Part shown: positions 9,053 through 17,006 of the stretch, piece after piece
How the letters are laid out: every line of letters begins with the position of its first letter
How positions within the stretch are numbered: position 1 is the first letter of the stretch
Source of the DNA: Aurantiacibacter gangjinensis
GTDB lineage: Bacteria; Pseudomonadota; Alphaproteobacteria; Sphingomonadales; Sphingomonadaceae
Assembly (NCBI RefSeq): GCF_001886695.1
Contig: NZ_CP018097.1
Span: forward strand, 1,631,001-1,695,000
Length of the DNA stretch: 64,000 nucleotides
Direction: 5' to 3'
The notes under the pieces: model-generated
Told to the model about the DNA's origin: nothing
Database searches by the model: none
What the model saw: only the letters and a program-made list of their open reading frames with translations
Position numbers and translations under genes: made by a program

Positions 9053-9470
9053 CGTCGCAACCATGAACGAGGCTCAGGGTAACGAGCCACTCAAATCCAT
9101 TGCCGAGGCCGCCGAAGCGCTCAGCGTCACTCAGCGGACATTGCGCTTTTACGAAGACAAAGGCCTGATCGCACCGCAGCGCGTGGGCACGATGCGCGCT
9201 TATTCGAAACGCGAAATGGGCCGGATGCAGCTGATCCTGCGCGGCAAGCGGCTTGGCTTCTCGATCCGCGAGATCGGCGAGTTCCTCTCGCTTTATGACG
9301 AGGACGACACCCAGAAAGTCGAGCAGATGCGGCACCTGCAGATGCAGATCAACCAGCGCCTCACGGAGCTGGAAGAGCAGCAGAGCGCGATCCAGCAGAC
9401 CATTCGCGAACTCAAGCAGATGGATGCCGAAGCGCAGGACAAGATCGCCCGGCTCAAGGCCCAGCGTTAG
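9042..9470 (+). CDS. MerR-family transcriptional regulator, likely of fatty-acid degradation
   Basis: 142 residues. An N-terminal winged helix-turn-helix is visible in KSIAEAAEALSVTQRTLRF followed by YEDKGLIAPQR, the typical MerR opening. Residues about 85-140 form a predicted coiled coil (dimerisation) rich in Gln, Glu and Leu. There are no cysteines, so a metal-sensing role is unlikely; the C-terminal half is short, as in LiuR/PsrA-like acyl-CoA-responsive MerR proteins. The ATG at 9042 has GGAG 6 bp upstream and overlaps the ligase gene; ATGs at 9030 and 9063 are alternatives. Being co-transcribed with the ligase and close to the palindrome at 7206-7227, it is the obvious candidate to bind that site (inference). 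Confidence 0.88.
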   Translation: MPDSVATMNEAQGNEPLKSIAEAAEALSVTQRTLRFYEDKGLIAPQRVGTMRAYSKREMGRMQLILRGKRLGFSIREIGEFLSLYDEDDTQKVEQMRHLQMQINQRLTELEEQQSAIQQTIRELKQMDAEAQDKIARLKAQR

Positions 9471-9513
9471 CACCGCTTTGAGCGGTGGCTGCCGAAAGAT
9501 TTTCAGGAGCGAA

Positions 9514-9588
9514 TGGTGGGCGTACCAAGGTTCGAACTTGGGACCCCTACGATGTCAACATAGTGCTCTACCACTGAGCTATACGCCC
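9514..9588 (-). tRNA. tRNA-Val (GAC), CCA encoded
   Basis: On the minus strand the cloverleaf is complete. The acceptor GGGCGTA pairs with TACGCCC, the D-arm is GCTC/GAGC, the anticodon stem CTATG/CGTAG encloses loop TTGACAT with anticodon GAC, and the T-arm CCAAG/CTTGG encloses TTCGAAC. Discriminator A and a genomically encoded CCA follow (9514-9516). It lies between the MerR gene and cpdR. Confidence 0.96.
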
Positions 9589-9678
9589 ACACCATTCGGG
9601 TATGGCCAAGCCGCTTTCGCGCTCGGCAGGCGGGCCATCTAGCGCCGCCTTATGCGATGCGCAAGGCCCGATTGCGGC

Positions 9679-10053
9679 TTACAGCATCAGCGCTGCGCTA
9701 TCCTCGAACATGCGCTCCACTTCCATGACCAGGTCTTTGAGGTGGAAGGGCTTGGACAGCATCTTCGCATGCGGCGCTTCGCGGTTGGCTTTCAGGGAAA
9801 CCGCGGCGAAGCCGGTGATGAACATCACCTTGGTAGAAGGGCTTATCTCGTTGCAGCGCTGGGCCAGCTCGATCCCGTCCATTTCCGGCATCACGATGTC
9901 GCTCAGCAGCAGATCGTAGATCTCGGTCTGGATCAGCGGCAGCGCTTCCGTGCCGCAGGAAACTGCCATGACCGAAAAGCCAGCCTGCTCCAGCGCGCGC
10001 TTCAAATAGGTGCGCATCGCGGTATCGTCTTCGGCCAGCAAAATTCGGATCAT
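9679..10053 (-). CDS. cpdR: CpdR-type single-domain response regulator
   Basis: 124 residues, a lone receiver domain with no output domain. The acidic pocket is E8-D9-D10, the phospho-acceptor is D52 in LLSDIVMPEMDG, and the conserved Lys lies in MLSKPFHLKDLV. The stretches VMFITGFAAVSL and SKPFHLKDLVMEVERM match CpdR, which in Caulobacter acts in the unphosphorylated state to bring ClpXP to the cell pole and prime degradation of substrates such as CtrA-pathway proteins; phosphorylation comes through CckA-ChpT. The protein ends in ALML rather than two alanines, a possible difference in its own turnover. The gene is monocistronic, with a purine-rich leader before its ATG. Confidence 0.92.
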   Translation of the reverse strand: MIRILLAEDDTAMRTYLKRALEQAGFSVMAVSCGTEALPLIQTEIYDLLLSDIVMPEMDGIELAQRCNEISPSTKVMFITGFAAVSLKANREAPHAKMLSKPFHLKDLVMEVERMFEDSAALML

Positions 10054-10166
10054 GCCCTTGGTCTCTTCCCTTGGTTAGCGTGGATGCAGCCCCTACGCCT
10101 GAGAGGTTGAAAAAGCATTGGCCGGATCGGGGCTGACCAGCTTTGGCACATTCGCGGACATGGTAA

Positions 10167-11162
10167 ATGTACCTACGCTTTGACACAACCGCTGTCAGGG
10201 CCCAGCATTTGCCTGTGCAGCACGGTGCTTTTCCCCGAGACGATTCGCAGGCCATTTGCGGCGGGAGCATCCCTGAAGGCGACGGACGCCCCGCTTTCGT
10301 GCTGCGCCGCCCGCCGCATTTTGCCATCCCGATCCTCATCGCCGTGCCCCATGCCGGGCGCGATTATCCGGCCAGCCTGTTGTCACGCATGCGACTGGCA
10401 GATGAAGCGGCGCCGCGGCTGGAGGATCGCTATGTCGACCTGATCGCGCGCAAGGTGGCCGACGCCACAGGTGCCGCGCTGCTGGTGGCCAATGCGCCGC
10501 GCGCGATGATCGATCTCAACCGTTCCCCCGACGATGTGGACTGGGAAATGATCGCAGGAGCTCGTGCCCGAACGCAAAGGAGCCGGCTGGCGGCAGGTCG
10601 CCGCTCTCGCAGCGGGTTGGGATTGGTTCCGCGCCGCCTGCCTGGGATTGGCGAATTGTGGAACCAGCGCATCCGCGCCGCCGAGCTGAAAGCACGGATC
10701 GACCAGGTTCATTCGCCCTATCATCTGGCGCTGACGCGAACGCTGGAGAGCCTGCGCGACCGGTGGGGCGCTGCGCTATTGGTCGATATGCACTCCATGC
10801 CGCCGCTCGGACCGAAAACGGGCGAGGGAAGGGCAGCCGATTTCGTGATCGGAGACAGGTTCGGCGGATCCTGCGAAAGCGCCCTCGTCGCCGCTGCGCT
10901 GGGTCATCTCGATGCGGCGGGTGCGCATGTCGTGCACAACCGGCCCTATGCGGGTGGCTATGTGCTTGATCGCCACGGCGCTCCGGCGCGCGGACTGTCG
11001 GCGATGCAGCTGGAAATCTGCCGCGCGACCTATCTCGATGCTGGCTTGCGTGAACCGTCCGCCGGGGTCGACGAGGTGGCGCAGACCGTGACCGGCCTCA
11101 TCCGACGTCTGGCCGACCAGATGACCCGCGGCGCGCAAGGTTTCGCGCAAGCGGCCGAATAG
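10167..11162 (+). CDS. N-formylglutamate amidohydrolase family protein
   Basis: Up to 331 residues. Family members are zinc hydrolases that release formate from N-formyl-L-glutamate in histidine degradation or act on related formyl amides. Visible motifs are VPHAGRDYP (zinc ligand region), DLNRSPDDVDW, LLVDMHSMPPLG and HNRPYAGGYVLDRHG. No other histidine-utilisation gene is nearby, so the physiological substrate is unclear. The start is uncertain: the ATG at 10167 lacks a clear ribosome binding site, and in-frame TTG and GTG codons about 40-50 bp further in are alternatives. The GGSIPEGDGRPAF stretch is probably inside the real protein. It faces cpdR divergently. Confidence 0.82.
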   Translation: MYLRFDTTAVRAQHLPVQHGAFPRDDSQAICGGSIPEGDGRPAFVLRRPPHFAIPILIAVPHAGRDYPASLLSRMRLADEAAPRLEDRYVDLIARKVADATGAALLVANAPRAMIDLNRSPDDVDWEMIAGARARTQRSRLAAGRRSRSGLGLVPRRLPGIGELWNQRIRAAELKARIDQVHSPYHLALTRTLESLRDRWGAALLVDMHSMPPLGPKTGEGRAADFVIGDRFGGSCESALVAAALGHLDAAGAHVVHNRPYAGGYVLDRHGAPARGLSAMQLEICRATYLDAGLREPSAGVDEVAQTVTGLIRRLADQMTRGAQGFAQAAE

Positions 11163-11175
11163 ACAATTCTGCATG

Positions 11176-11279
11176 AAAAAACCGCCCCGTGCGCGAAGCA
11201 CGAGGCGGCCAAGGTTCAGGGAGGAGGGACACCGAGGTGCCCCTGTCCAGCCGAGCCATGAGGGGAGCGCCGACCGGAC
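11176..11279 (-). ncRNA. Candidate CUCCUCCC-type trans-acting small RNA
   Basis: On the minus strand a promoter can be drawn as TTGATG (complement of 11308-11313), 16 bp, TACATA (complement of 11286-11291). The predicted transcript of about 105 nt contains a hairpin formed by GGGCA and TGTCCC, a single-stranded CUCCUCCCUGAACCUU, and a strong intrinsic terminator (stem within 11182-11209, then six U). An unpaired anti-Shine-Dalgarno CUCCUCCC before a GC-rich terminator is the layout of alphaproteobacterial sRNAs such as suhB/MmgR (alpha-r8). Assignment to that family is by memory of its architecture, not by a covariance search. No convincing protein frame fits the space. Confidence 0.5.
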
Positions 11280-11327
11280 ACATCCTATGTAGGTGCAATC
11301 ACCTGAACATCAACGGAACGAACGAAA

Positions 11328-11351
11328 AATGCGGCCCCGCAAGGCCGCATT
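11328..11351 (-). terminator. Intrinsic terminator of the SapC gene
   Basis: Arms AATGCGGCC and GGCCGCATT are perfect complements around CCGCAA. On the minus strand the hairpin ends in a T-run (A-run at 11325-11329 on the plus strand), 60 bp past the SapC stop. Confidence 0.8.
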
Positions 11352-11411
11352 TGTCGTATGGGCAGAGCGGTTCGCCGCCGCCACCCGAAAAGGCTCGAAA
11401 AGCCGCCTAGA

Positions 11412-12203
11412 TCAGGCCGCGGGAGCGGTGGCCGACAGGCCTTCCGGACCCTTGCCCAGATCGACCTGCTTAGCGAACACGCCGCGCATCAGGTCGAGCG
11501 AGAACAGGTGCGCGAAAATCAGCGGCAGCAGGCCGTTCTCGTTCCACTTGCGCAGCTGGTCACCGCGCAGTTCGCGCAGCTTCTCCTGATTGACCATCTT
11601 GAAGCCGCGATAGGTAAAGGGCTTGTCCGGATCGTTTGCGCGCTGGATGGAAATTTCGCCATCCATCAGTAGGTCGTTATCGGTCAGTTCCTTCATGAAA
11701 GCCTGCGTGCGCATACCAGCTTCCTCGAACTTTTCGCAGAACTGCAGCAGGCCCTTGGTGTGATCGCTCGGCTCCGTGCCGTCGAACAGCTTCTGCCCGT
11801 CATCGAACTTGCCAACGAGGTCGCTGGTCGGATCGAAGCAGAGCGAGAGGTTGTCGGTGTCCGGCTGCAGCTTGGCGAGCAGGAACGGATAACGACGGAC
11901 ATAGGCCGGCACGTAAGGCGTCGTATCGCCGCGAACCGAGCCTTCTTCATCGAAGAACACGTTCACGCCTTCGTTAAGGCCCATCAGGGCGAGTGGCACC
12001 GAATTGTCGCCGCTGGAGAAAACGATGGGGAAATCGCGCTGCGCCACCGGGAATTCTTCCACGGTCAGCGGAATGGCGTGCTGCTTGCCGATCCAGGGTG
12101 CCTTGTCGACAGTGCGCGCGGCGAAATCGCCATGCTCTTTGTTGTTGAGGGGCACGAGGTCTTTGTAAAGGACGGGCAAATTCTGCTTCGGCGCGCTGGC
12201 CAT
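11412..12203 (-). CDS. SapC family protein
   Basis: 263 residues, soluble, no signal peptide. Motifs such as FPVAQRDFPIVFSSG, PYVPAYVRRYPFLLA and FDDGQKLFDG match the alphaproteobacterial family annotated SapC, named after a gene next to S-layer genes in Campylobacter and Caulobacter-type organisms. It is unrelated to the SapC permease of peptide uptake systems. The molecular function is not established; the family often occurs with outer-surface or regulatory genes. The second of two consecutive ATGs (12203) is preferred because GGAG lies 6 bp before it; the first is only 3 bp away. The gene stands alone, with its own terminator downstream. Confidence 0.85.
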   Translation of the reverse strand: MASAPKQNLPVLYKDLVPLNNKEHGDFAARTVDKAPWIGKQHAIPLTVEEFPVAQRDFPIVFSSGDNSVPLALMGLNEGVNVFFDEEGSVRGDTTPYVPAYVRRYPFLLAKLQPDTDNLSLCFDPTSDLVGKFDDGQKLFDGTEPSDHTKGLLQFCEKFEEAGMRTQAFMKELTDNDLLMDGEISIQRANDPDKPFTYRGFKMVNQEKLRELRGDQLRKWNENGLLPLIFAHLFSLDLMRGVFAKQVDLGKGPEGLSATAPAA

Positions 12204-12291
12204 CATACTCTCCGATCAAATATGGATGTCGAATATCCGGGATAGGAACCACCGGTTCCCTCGCGGACTCCGTAAAGTTCAGCGTGCGCGC

Positions 12292-13740
12292 TTATAGGCT
12301 CTTGCCCTCCGTTTCAAGCCGCACGAGCTTGCCGGGGTTGAGAATGCCGGCAGGGTCCAGCGCCTGCTTCACCGCGCGCATGAGGGCAAGTTGGGCGGGG
12401 TCGGCGAGACGGGCGAGTTCCTCCACTTTCATCTGGCCGATGCCGTGCTCCGCGCTGATCGTGCCGCGCCATGCGGTCACCTCGTCATGCACGAAGCGGC
12501 TGACGGTTTTGCCTTGCTCCGCTTCCCATGCTCCCGGCCTTGCGCCTTCGGGCGCGATGGCGTGAAAGTGGACATTGCCATCGCCAAGATGACCGAAAGC
12601 GACGGCGCGCACACCGGGGAAGGCGCTCTCCACCTTGGGAACGGTCTCGGCGATGAAATCGGCCATATCCTCCACAGGTACGGCGATATCGTGCTGCATG
12701 GCCGGGCCGATGGCGCGCTCTGCGGGAGAGATGCTGTCGCGGATCGTCCAGAAGGCTTCGGCCTGTGCCTCGCTTTGCGCAATGGTGGCATCTTCGATCA
12801 ATTCCGCTTCCATCGCCGTTTCCAGCAGCGATCGGGCGAGATCGGCTAGCGAGGCGGCAGCGGCTCGGTCGGCCACCAGCTCGATCAGCACATGCCAATG
12901 GTGCGGTCCGGCCAGCGGCGGCCTGCTGTCCGGACTGTAGCGCATCACGGCGTCATGCGAGTGCCGGGGGATGACTTCGAACCCTTCCAGCGCCTGCGGC
13001 GCATGGCGCTGGGCGTGGAGCAGCAGGCGGCGCGCCGTGCGAATGTCGTTGACGCCTGCCCACAGCACGGCGCGCTCTGCGATGCCGGGCAGGAGGCGCA
13101 AGGTCGCCGCCGTAACGATGCCCAGCGTCCCTTCGGAGCCGATCAGCAATTGCTTCAGGTCGAAGCCGCGATTGTCTTTCTTCAGTGCGCGCAGGGCGTC
13201 GAAAACCGAGCCATCGGCCATTACCGCTTCCAGCCCCAGCACTTGCGCGCGCATGTTGCCGTGCCGCAGCACCTGCGTGCCGCCTGCATTGGTTGCAATC
13301 AGACCGCCGACGGTGGCAGAGCCCTTGCCGCCCAGCGTGAGCGGGAAGCGCAATCCTTCGGCCTCGACCGTGTCGTGCAGCGTTTGCAGCACCAAGCCGG
13401 CATCGCAGGTGATCTGCATCGCTTCGGACGCAAAATGGCGGATGGCGTTCATCCTCCGCAGGGACAGGATGACGGACGCTCCGCTCTCGTCGGGCGTCGC
13501 TCCGCCGGACATCCCACTGTTCCCGCCCTGTGGCACGATGGGCACGCCGTATCGGGCGCACAGCTTGACCAGATCGGCGACTTCCCGAGTGTTCGCGGGC
13601 GAGGCGAGGCCCAGCGCCTTGCCGGTATAGCGACCGCGCCAGTCGGTCAGCCACGACGCCATAATATCGGCATCGCGGGTGAAGCCGCGCTCTCCCAGCA
13701 GGCGCTGTGCAGCGTCGCAAAAGGCACTTGTGTCACTCAT
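12292..13740 (-). CDS. FAD-linked oxidase (GlcD / D-2-hydroxyacid dehydrogenase type)
   Basis: 482 residues of the vanillyl-alcohol-oxidase fold. The N-terminal FAD-binding PCMH domain shows PIVPQGGNSGMSGGATP, TLGGKGSATVGGLIATNAGGTQVLRHGNM and GSEGTLGIVTAATLRL; the C-terminal half shows AFGHLGDGNVHFH (metal-binding histidines) and ISAEHGIGQMK. Such enzymes oxidise D-lactate, glycolate or D-2-hydroxyglutarate, passing electrons to quinone or a flavoprotein. Without glcE/glcF neighbours, a single-subunit D-2-hydroxyglutarate or D-lactate dehydrogenase is more likely than glycolate oxidase (inference). The ATG at 13740 is preferred to an upstream start that would add a glycine-rich leader. It is divergent from the secreted protein at 13896. 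Confidence 0.9.
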   Translation of the reverse strand: MSDTSAFCDAAQRLLGERGFTRDADIMASWLTDWRGRYTGKALGLASPANTREVADLVKLCARYGVPIVPQGGNSGMSGGATPDESGASVILSLRRMNAIRHFASEAMQITCDAGLVLQTLHDTVEAEGLRFPLTLGGKGSATVGGLIATNAGGTQVLRHGNMRAQVLGLEAVMADGSVFDALRALKKDNRGFDLKQLLIGSEGTLGIVTAATLRLLPGIAERAVLWAGVNDIRTARRLLLHAQRHAPQALEGFEVIPRHSHDAVMRYSPDSRPPLAGPHHWHVLIELVADRAAAASLADLARSLLETAMEAELIEDATIAQSEAQAEAFWTIRDSISPAERAIGPAMQHDIAVPVEDMADFIAETVPKVESAFPGVRAVAFGHLGDGNVHFHAIAPEGARPGAWEAEQGKTVSRFVHDEVTAWRGTISAEHGIGQMKVEELARLADPAQLALMRAVKQALDPAGILNPGKLVRLETEGKSL

Positions 13741-13895
13741 AGCGCCGCTCCTGCCACCGAAGCCGCCCCCTTGCAAAGTGCGCCGCGCGGGTTAAGCCAA
13801 CATTCAATCCGCGCTGTTAGGAGGGGGCCTGACATCAAGCGGCAGTGAGATCGTGCTGCATAACAGTCACGGGAACTGCCGACTTCGCATCTATC

Positions 13896-14474
13896 ATGAA
13901 ACGCCTGATCGCCATCCTGGCCTGCCTGGCCCTTCTGCTGCCGCTGTTCGCTGCGCCTATGCCGGTCAGCGTCGCGGCGCAGGATGCGAGGGAGCGCACC
14001 GGGCCGCAATCGCCTGTTCCATTGGGCTTCGACCAGACGGCCCCTGCGCCCTTCCGCATGCTCGACGATGCCGTGCGCAACATGCAGCAGCACCAGGTGC
14101 GCATCGAACAGCGCGTGATTATCCGCGTCTCGCCCGCGCCTCCGCGTGCCCGCACGCAGATGATGGCAGATCTGCCCCGCCGCCCCATGCCGCGCAGCTT
14201 TGCCGAGGTGGAACATGGCGACTGTGTCGATATCGACAGCATCATGGGCGTGCAGCCGACCCGGGACAATCGCTTGCTGATGTTCACGCGCCAGCGGCAA
14301 ATTATCGCTGCCAGCCTCGAACAATCGTGCACGGCCAGCGCCTTTTATGCCGGTTTTTATGTCGAGCAGAACGAGGACGGGCGGCTGTGTGTGGCGCGCG
14401 ACCAGTTGCAATCCCGCGCCGGTGCGGCCTGCCAGGTCGCAGGCTTTACGCGGCTCGTTGCGGCCAGTCAGTAA
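13896..14474 (+). CDS. Secreted hypothetical protein
   Basis: 192 residues starting MKRLIAILACLALLLPLF, a clear Sec signal peptide with likely cleavage after SVAAQ-type residues near position 28. The mature part is basic, with four cysteines (HGDCVDID, EQSCTAS, RLCVARD, AACQVAG) that could form two disulfides in the periplasm. The SFAEVEHGDCVDIDSIMGVQP and LLMFTRQRQIIAASLEQSC stretches look like a conserved sphingomonad family of unknown function. I do not recognise a catalytic motif. The start was set at the ATG that opens the signal peptide; an upstream ATG at 13845 would bury it. The gene is followed by the DEAD-box helicase after 85 bp and may share its transcript. Confidence 0.75.
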   Translation: MKRLIAILACLALLLPLFAAPMPVSVAAQDARERTGPQSPVPLGFDQTAPAPFRMLDDAVRNMQQHQVRIEQRVIIRVSPAPPRARTQMMADLPRRPMPRSFAEVEHGDCVDIDSIMGVQPTRDNRLLMFTRQRQIIAASLEQSCTASAFYAGFYVEQNEDGRLCVARDQLQSRAGAACQVAGFTRLVAASQ

Positions 14475-14559
14475 GGCTGTCCTGCCGAAGTTTGCAATTT
14501 TTCCCGTTCGCGCGTAGGGAGCGCGGGCAAACTGGCGTGCCGCGCAGCACGCCTTTATT

Positions 14560-16008
14560 TTGCGCGATACCAATTTACCGGAACCCATCGATTTGACCAC
14601 TTTTGCCGATCTCGGCCTGTCTCCAGACCTCCTGAAAGCCGTTGAAGAGGCAGGCTATACCGAGCCGACTCCGATCCAGGCGGAAGCCATCCCCGCCGTG
14701 CTGATGATGAAAGACCTCATCGGCATCGCGCAGACCGGCACGGGCAAGACGGCAAGCTTCGTGCTGCCGATGATCGATGTGCTGGCCAGCGGCCGCCGCC
14801 GCGCGCTGATGCCGGGCAGCCTGATCCTGGAACCGACGCGCGAACTGGCCGCGCAGGTGGCCGAGAATTTCGAGAAATACGGCCAGAACCACGACCTGAA
14901 GATGGCGCTGCTGATCGGCGGCGTGCAGATGGGCGACCAGGTCAAGGCGCTGAACGAAGGCGTCGACGTGCTGATCGCCACGCCGGGCCGCTTGATGGAC
15001 CTGTTCGAGCGCGGCAAGATCCTGCTCTCTGCCTGCGAGCTGGTGGTGATCGACGAAGCCGACCGGATGCTCGACATGGGCTTCATTCCCGATATCGAGT
15101 TCATCTGCGACAAGCTGCCAGAGCAGCGCCAGACACTGCTGTTCAGTGCAACCATGCCGCCGCCCATCGCCAAGCTGGCGAAGAAGTTCCTCACCAATCC
15201 CAAGCGGATCGAGGTGAGCCGCGCGGCGTCCACCAACGACAATATCGCAGCCTTCAAGATTCCGGTGAAGACCCGCGAGAAGCGCGAGACGCTGCGCTGG
15301 CTGCTGCGCAACGATCTGGTGGACACAGCCATCATTTTCGCCAATCGCAAGACCACTGTACGCGAGCTCAACAAGAGCCTGCAACGCCACGGCTTTGCCA
15401 GCGGCGAAATTCATGGCGATATCGACCAGGCGCAGCGCAACAAGGAATTGCAGCGCTTCAAGGATGGCGAGATCAACATCCTCGTCGCCAGCGACGTTGC
15501 CGCGCGCGGGCTCGACATCAAGGGCGTGAGCCATGTCTTCAATTTCGACACGCCTTGGCATCCCGACGACTATGTCCACCGCATCGGCCGCACGGGCCGT
15601 GCCGGAGCCAAGGGCAGGGCGTTCACCTTCGTCGCGCCGGAGGATGCCGAGGCGATCGACAATGTCGAGAAGCTGACCGGTGCCAAGGTGCCGACATTCG
15701 GCAAGAAAGATGTGCGCGTCGCTCTGCCCGATCCGTCGCAGCAGACCGAAGAGCGGCGCGAAGATACGGAAGCGGCGGAAAAGCCGAAGCGGTCGCGCCG
15801 GAGGCGTGAGGACGATGGCGAGGCGGATCGTAAGCCGGCAAGGCGCGAGCAGCCGGAGCGGCAGCAAGCCGAGCGCCAGAAACCCGCAAGAGGGCCGCGC
15901 GAGGATCGCCAGCCGCGCGGACGTCGCCGCGACCAGGATGATGAGCCGGTCCCCGCAGGCGAATGGAACGGGCCGAAGCCCGACTTCCTCGCCGTCGGGT
16001 TCGATTGA
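14560..16008 (+). CDS. DEAD-box ATP-dependent RNA helicase (RhlE-like)
   Basis: Up to 482 residues. All helicase motifs are present: Q motif YTEPTPIQ, motif I AQTGTGKT, Ia PTRELA, Ib TPGR, II VVIDEADRMLD, III FSATMP, V ASDVAARGLDI and VI HRIGRTGRAG. The C-terminal tail from about residue 390 is highly charged (Arg, Glu, Gln) and disordered, typical of RhlE proteins that bind structured RNA during ribosome assembly and mRNA turnover. The longest frame starts with TTG at 14560. A second TTG at 14593 gives a start just before TTFADLGLS, closer to family N-termini, and may be the real one; neither has a strong ribosome binding site. Confidence 0.92.
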   Translation: MRDTNLPEPIDLTTFADLGLSPDLLKAVEEAGYTEPTPIQAEAIPAVLMMKDLIGIAQTGTGKTASFVLPMIDVLASGRRRALMPGSLILEPTRELAAQVAENFEKYGQNHDLKMALLIGGVQMGDQVKALNEGVDVLIATPGRLMDLFERGKILLSACELVVIDEADRMLDMGFIPDIEFICDKLPEQRQTLLFSATMPPPIAKLAKKFLTNPKRIEVSRAASTNDNIAAFKIPVKTREKRETLRWLLRNDLVDTAIIFANRKTTVRELNKSLQRHGFASGEIHGDIDQAQRNKELQRFKDGEINILVASDVAARGLDIKGVSHVFNFDTPWHPDDYVHRIGRTGRAGAKGRAFTFVAPEDAEAIDNVEKLTGAKVPTFGKKDVRVALPDPSQQTEERREDTEAAEKPKRSRRRREDDGEADRKPARREQPERQQAERQKPARGPREDRQPRGRRRDQDDEPVPAGEWNGPKPDFLAVGFD

Positions 16009-16019
16009 CGGGCCCTCAA

Positions 16020-16123
16020 GCGAAGTTGACACAGTTGACACAGTTGACACTACGCGGTGGGCGCTTTTCGCTAGATTTGCCTTTGTATAGAGGTGCTTAG
16101 CCCGCAAATCGCGAAGTTGACAC
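16020..16123. repeat. 9-bp direct-repeat element, copy 1
   Basis: GCGA is followed by three exact tandem copies of AGTTGACAC (16024-16050). After a 60-bp gap comes a solitary GCGA plus AGTTGACAC (16111-16123). The solitary unit is flanked by TCGCGAAG and CTTTGCGA, an imperfect inverted repeat. A second element with the same geometry is at 49471-49566. This one lies between the convergent helicase and GST genes. Confidence 0.8.
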
Positions 16124-16153
16124 TTTGCGAAAGAAAAACGGTGCATAAAAGCA

Positions 16154-16181
16154 AAAAGCCCCGCAGCGATGCGGGGCTTTT
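16154..16181. terminator. Bidirectional intrinsic terminator
   Basis: Perfect arms AAAAGCCCCGC and GCGGGGCTTTT flank a 6-nt loop. The A and T tracts let it terminate both the rightward helicase transcript and the leftward GST transcript. Confidence 0.85.
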
Positions 16182-16269
16182 CATTCGTGTCTGCGATGAT
16201 CGCCAAATGCCAAAACATCGCGCGGCCATGACAGCACCAAGCGCTGTAGGACAGCGCCGTCTAGAAGCG

Positions 16270-16896
16270 TCAGTCCATCGGGTCCATGTCCTGCCGCGCC
16301 AGCGCAGTCTTCACGCCGTCATCCATCTCCATGCGCACGCGGAAGGCTTTCAGGCCAGGATAGTCCTCGATGGCGATCGGCGTCTGGTCGATCCAGCGCG
16401 TCAGCACGTAGAGGAATGCATCGGCGAAGCTGCGCTTGCCGAGGTAATACTGCCCACCAGCATGGGCGAGATTGTGCTCCAGCCGCTCATACTTGTCGCG
16501 CAGCGTAGTGTAGGCGGCCTGCTTCACCTCTTCTTGTGCGTCCTCGCTCTCGGCAAAGCGCTGGGCGGCGAAATGCGGGCCATAGGCGGCGTGGACTTCG
16601 CTCGACATGTAGGACAGCGCTTCGGCCTCGCGATAACCGAGCCGCTTGTCGCGCGCATAGCCTTCGCTGCCATGCTCCGCGCCCAGCCACGCCATGATCG
16701 CTGCCAGCTCGGTCAGCACCTCGCCATCGTCGAACTTCAGCGCGGGCACCTGCCCCTTGGGATTGATCTTGAGGTACTCGTCCTTCTTGTGGTCGCCATA
16801 GGCAAGATTGTGGATCTCCACCGGCGCATCGAGCCACGCCACCGCGATGTTGCAGGCGAGCGAGCAGGTTCCGGGCATGGTGTAGAGGGTCGTCAT
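16270..16896 (-). CDS. Glutathione S-transferase
   Basis: 208 residues. The N-terminal thioredoxin-like domain begins TTLYTMPGTCSLACNIA, where the PGTCSL motif is that of bacterial beta-class-like GSTs with a cysteine near residue 11. NPKGQVPALKFDDGEVLTE contains the cis-Pro and the glutathione-binding D/E-S/T region, although Leu-Thr replaces the usual Glu-Ser. The all-alpha C-terminal domain includes YYLGKRSFADAFLYV, the N-capping box with Ser-x-x-Asp. It conjugates or binds glutathione, and the substrate is unknown. An AGGAGA-like site precedes the ATG. It is convergent with the helicase, separated by the repeat element and a terminator. Confidence 0.9.
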   Translation of the reverse strand: MTTLYTMPGTCSLACNIAVAWLDAPVEIHNLAYGDHKKDEYLKINPKGQVPALKFDDGEVLTELAAIMAWLGAEHGSEGYARDKRLGYREAEALSYMSSEVHAAYGPHFAAQRFAESEDAQEEVKQAAYTTLRDKYERLEHNLAHAGGQYYLGKRSFADAFLYVLTRWIDQTPIAIEDYPGLKAFRVRMEMDDGVKTALARQDMDPMD

Positions 16897-17006
16897 CGAT
16901 AATCTCCTTTATTTTGCGAATGCATGGGAGCCGCAAAAGGTTCGCATTACGTCGGTCCGGAGGCGCGATAACGCGTCCTTAACCGTGATCTGCCACGCGT
17001 GTGTGC

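Noticed and set aside
10776-11298. Short minus-strand frames in and upstream of the small-RNA candidate
   Set aside because: Overlapping, Arg/Pro-rich, without ribosome binding sites; one runs through the terminator hairpin and so is not a credible gene.
11412-12203. SapC considered as the permease of an antimicrobial-peptide transporter
   Set aside because: The protein is soluble with no membrane helices and there are no sapABDF neighbours; the name reflects a different family.
16024-16050. Tandem repeats considered as a CRISPR array or iterons of an origin
   Set aside because: Units are only 9 bp without spacers, no cas genes are present, and no replication initiator gene or AT-rich unwinding region lies nearby.
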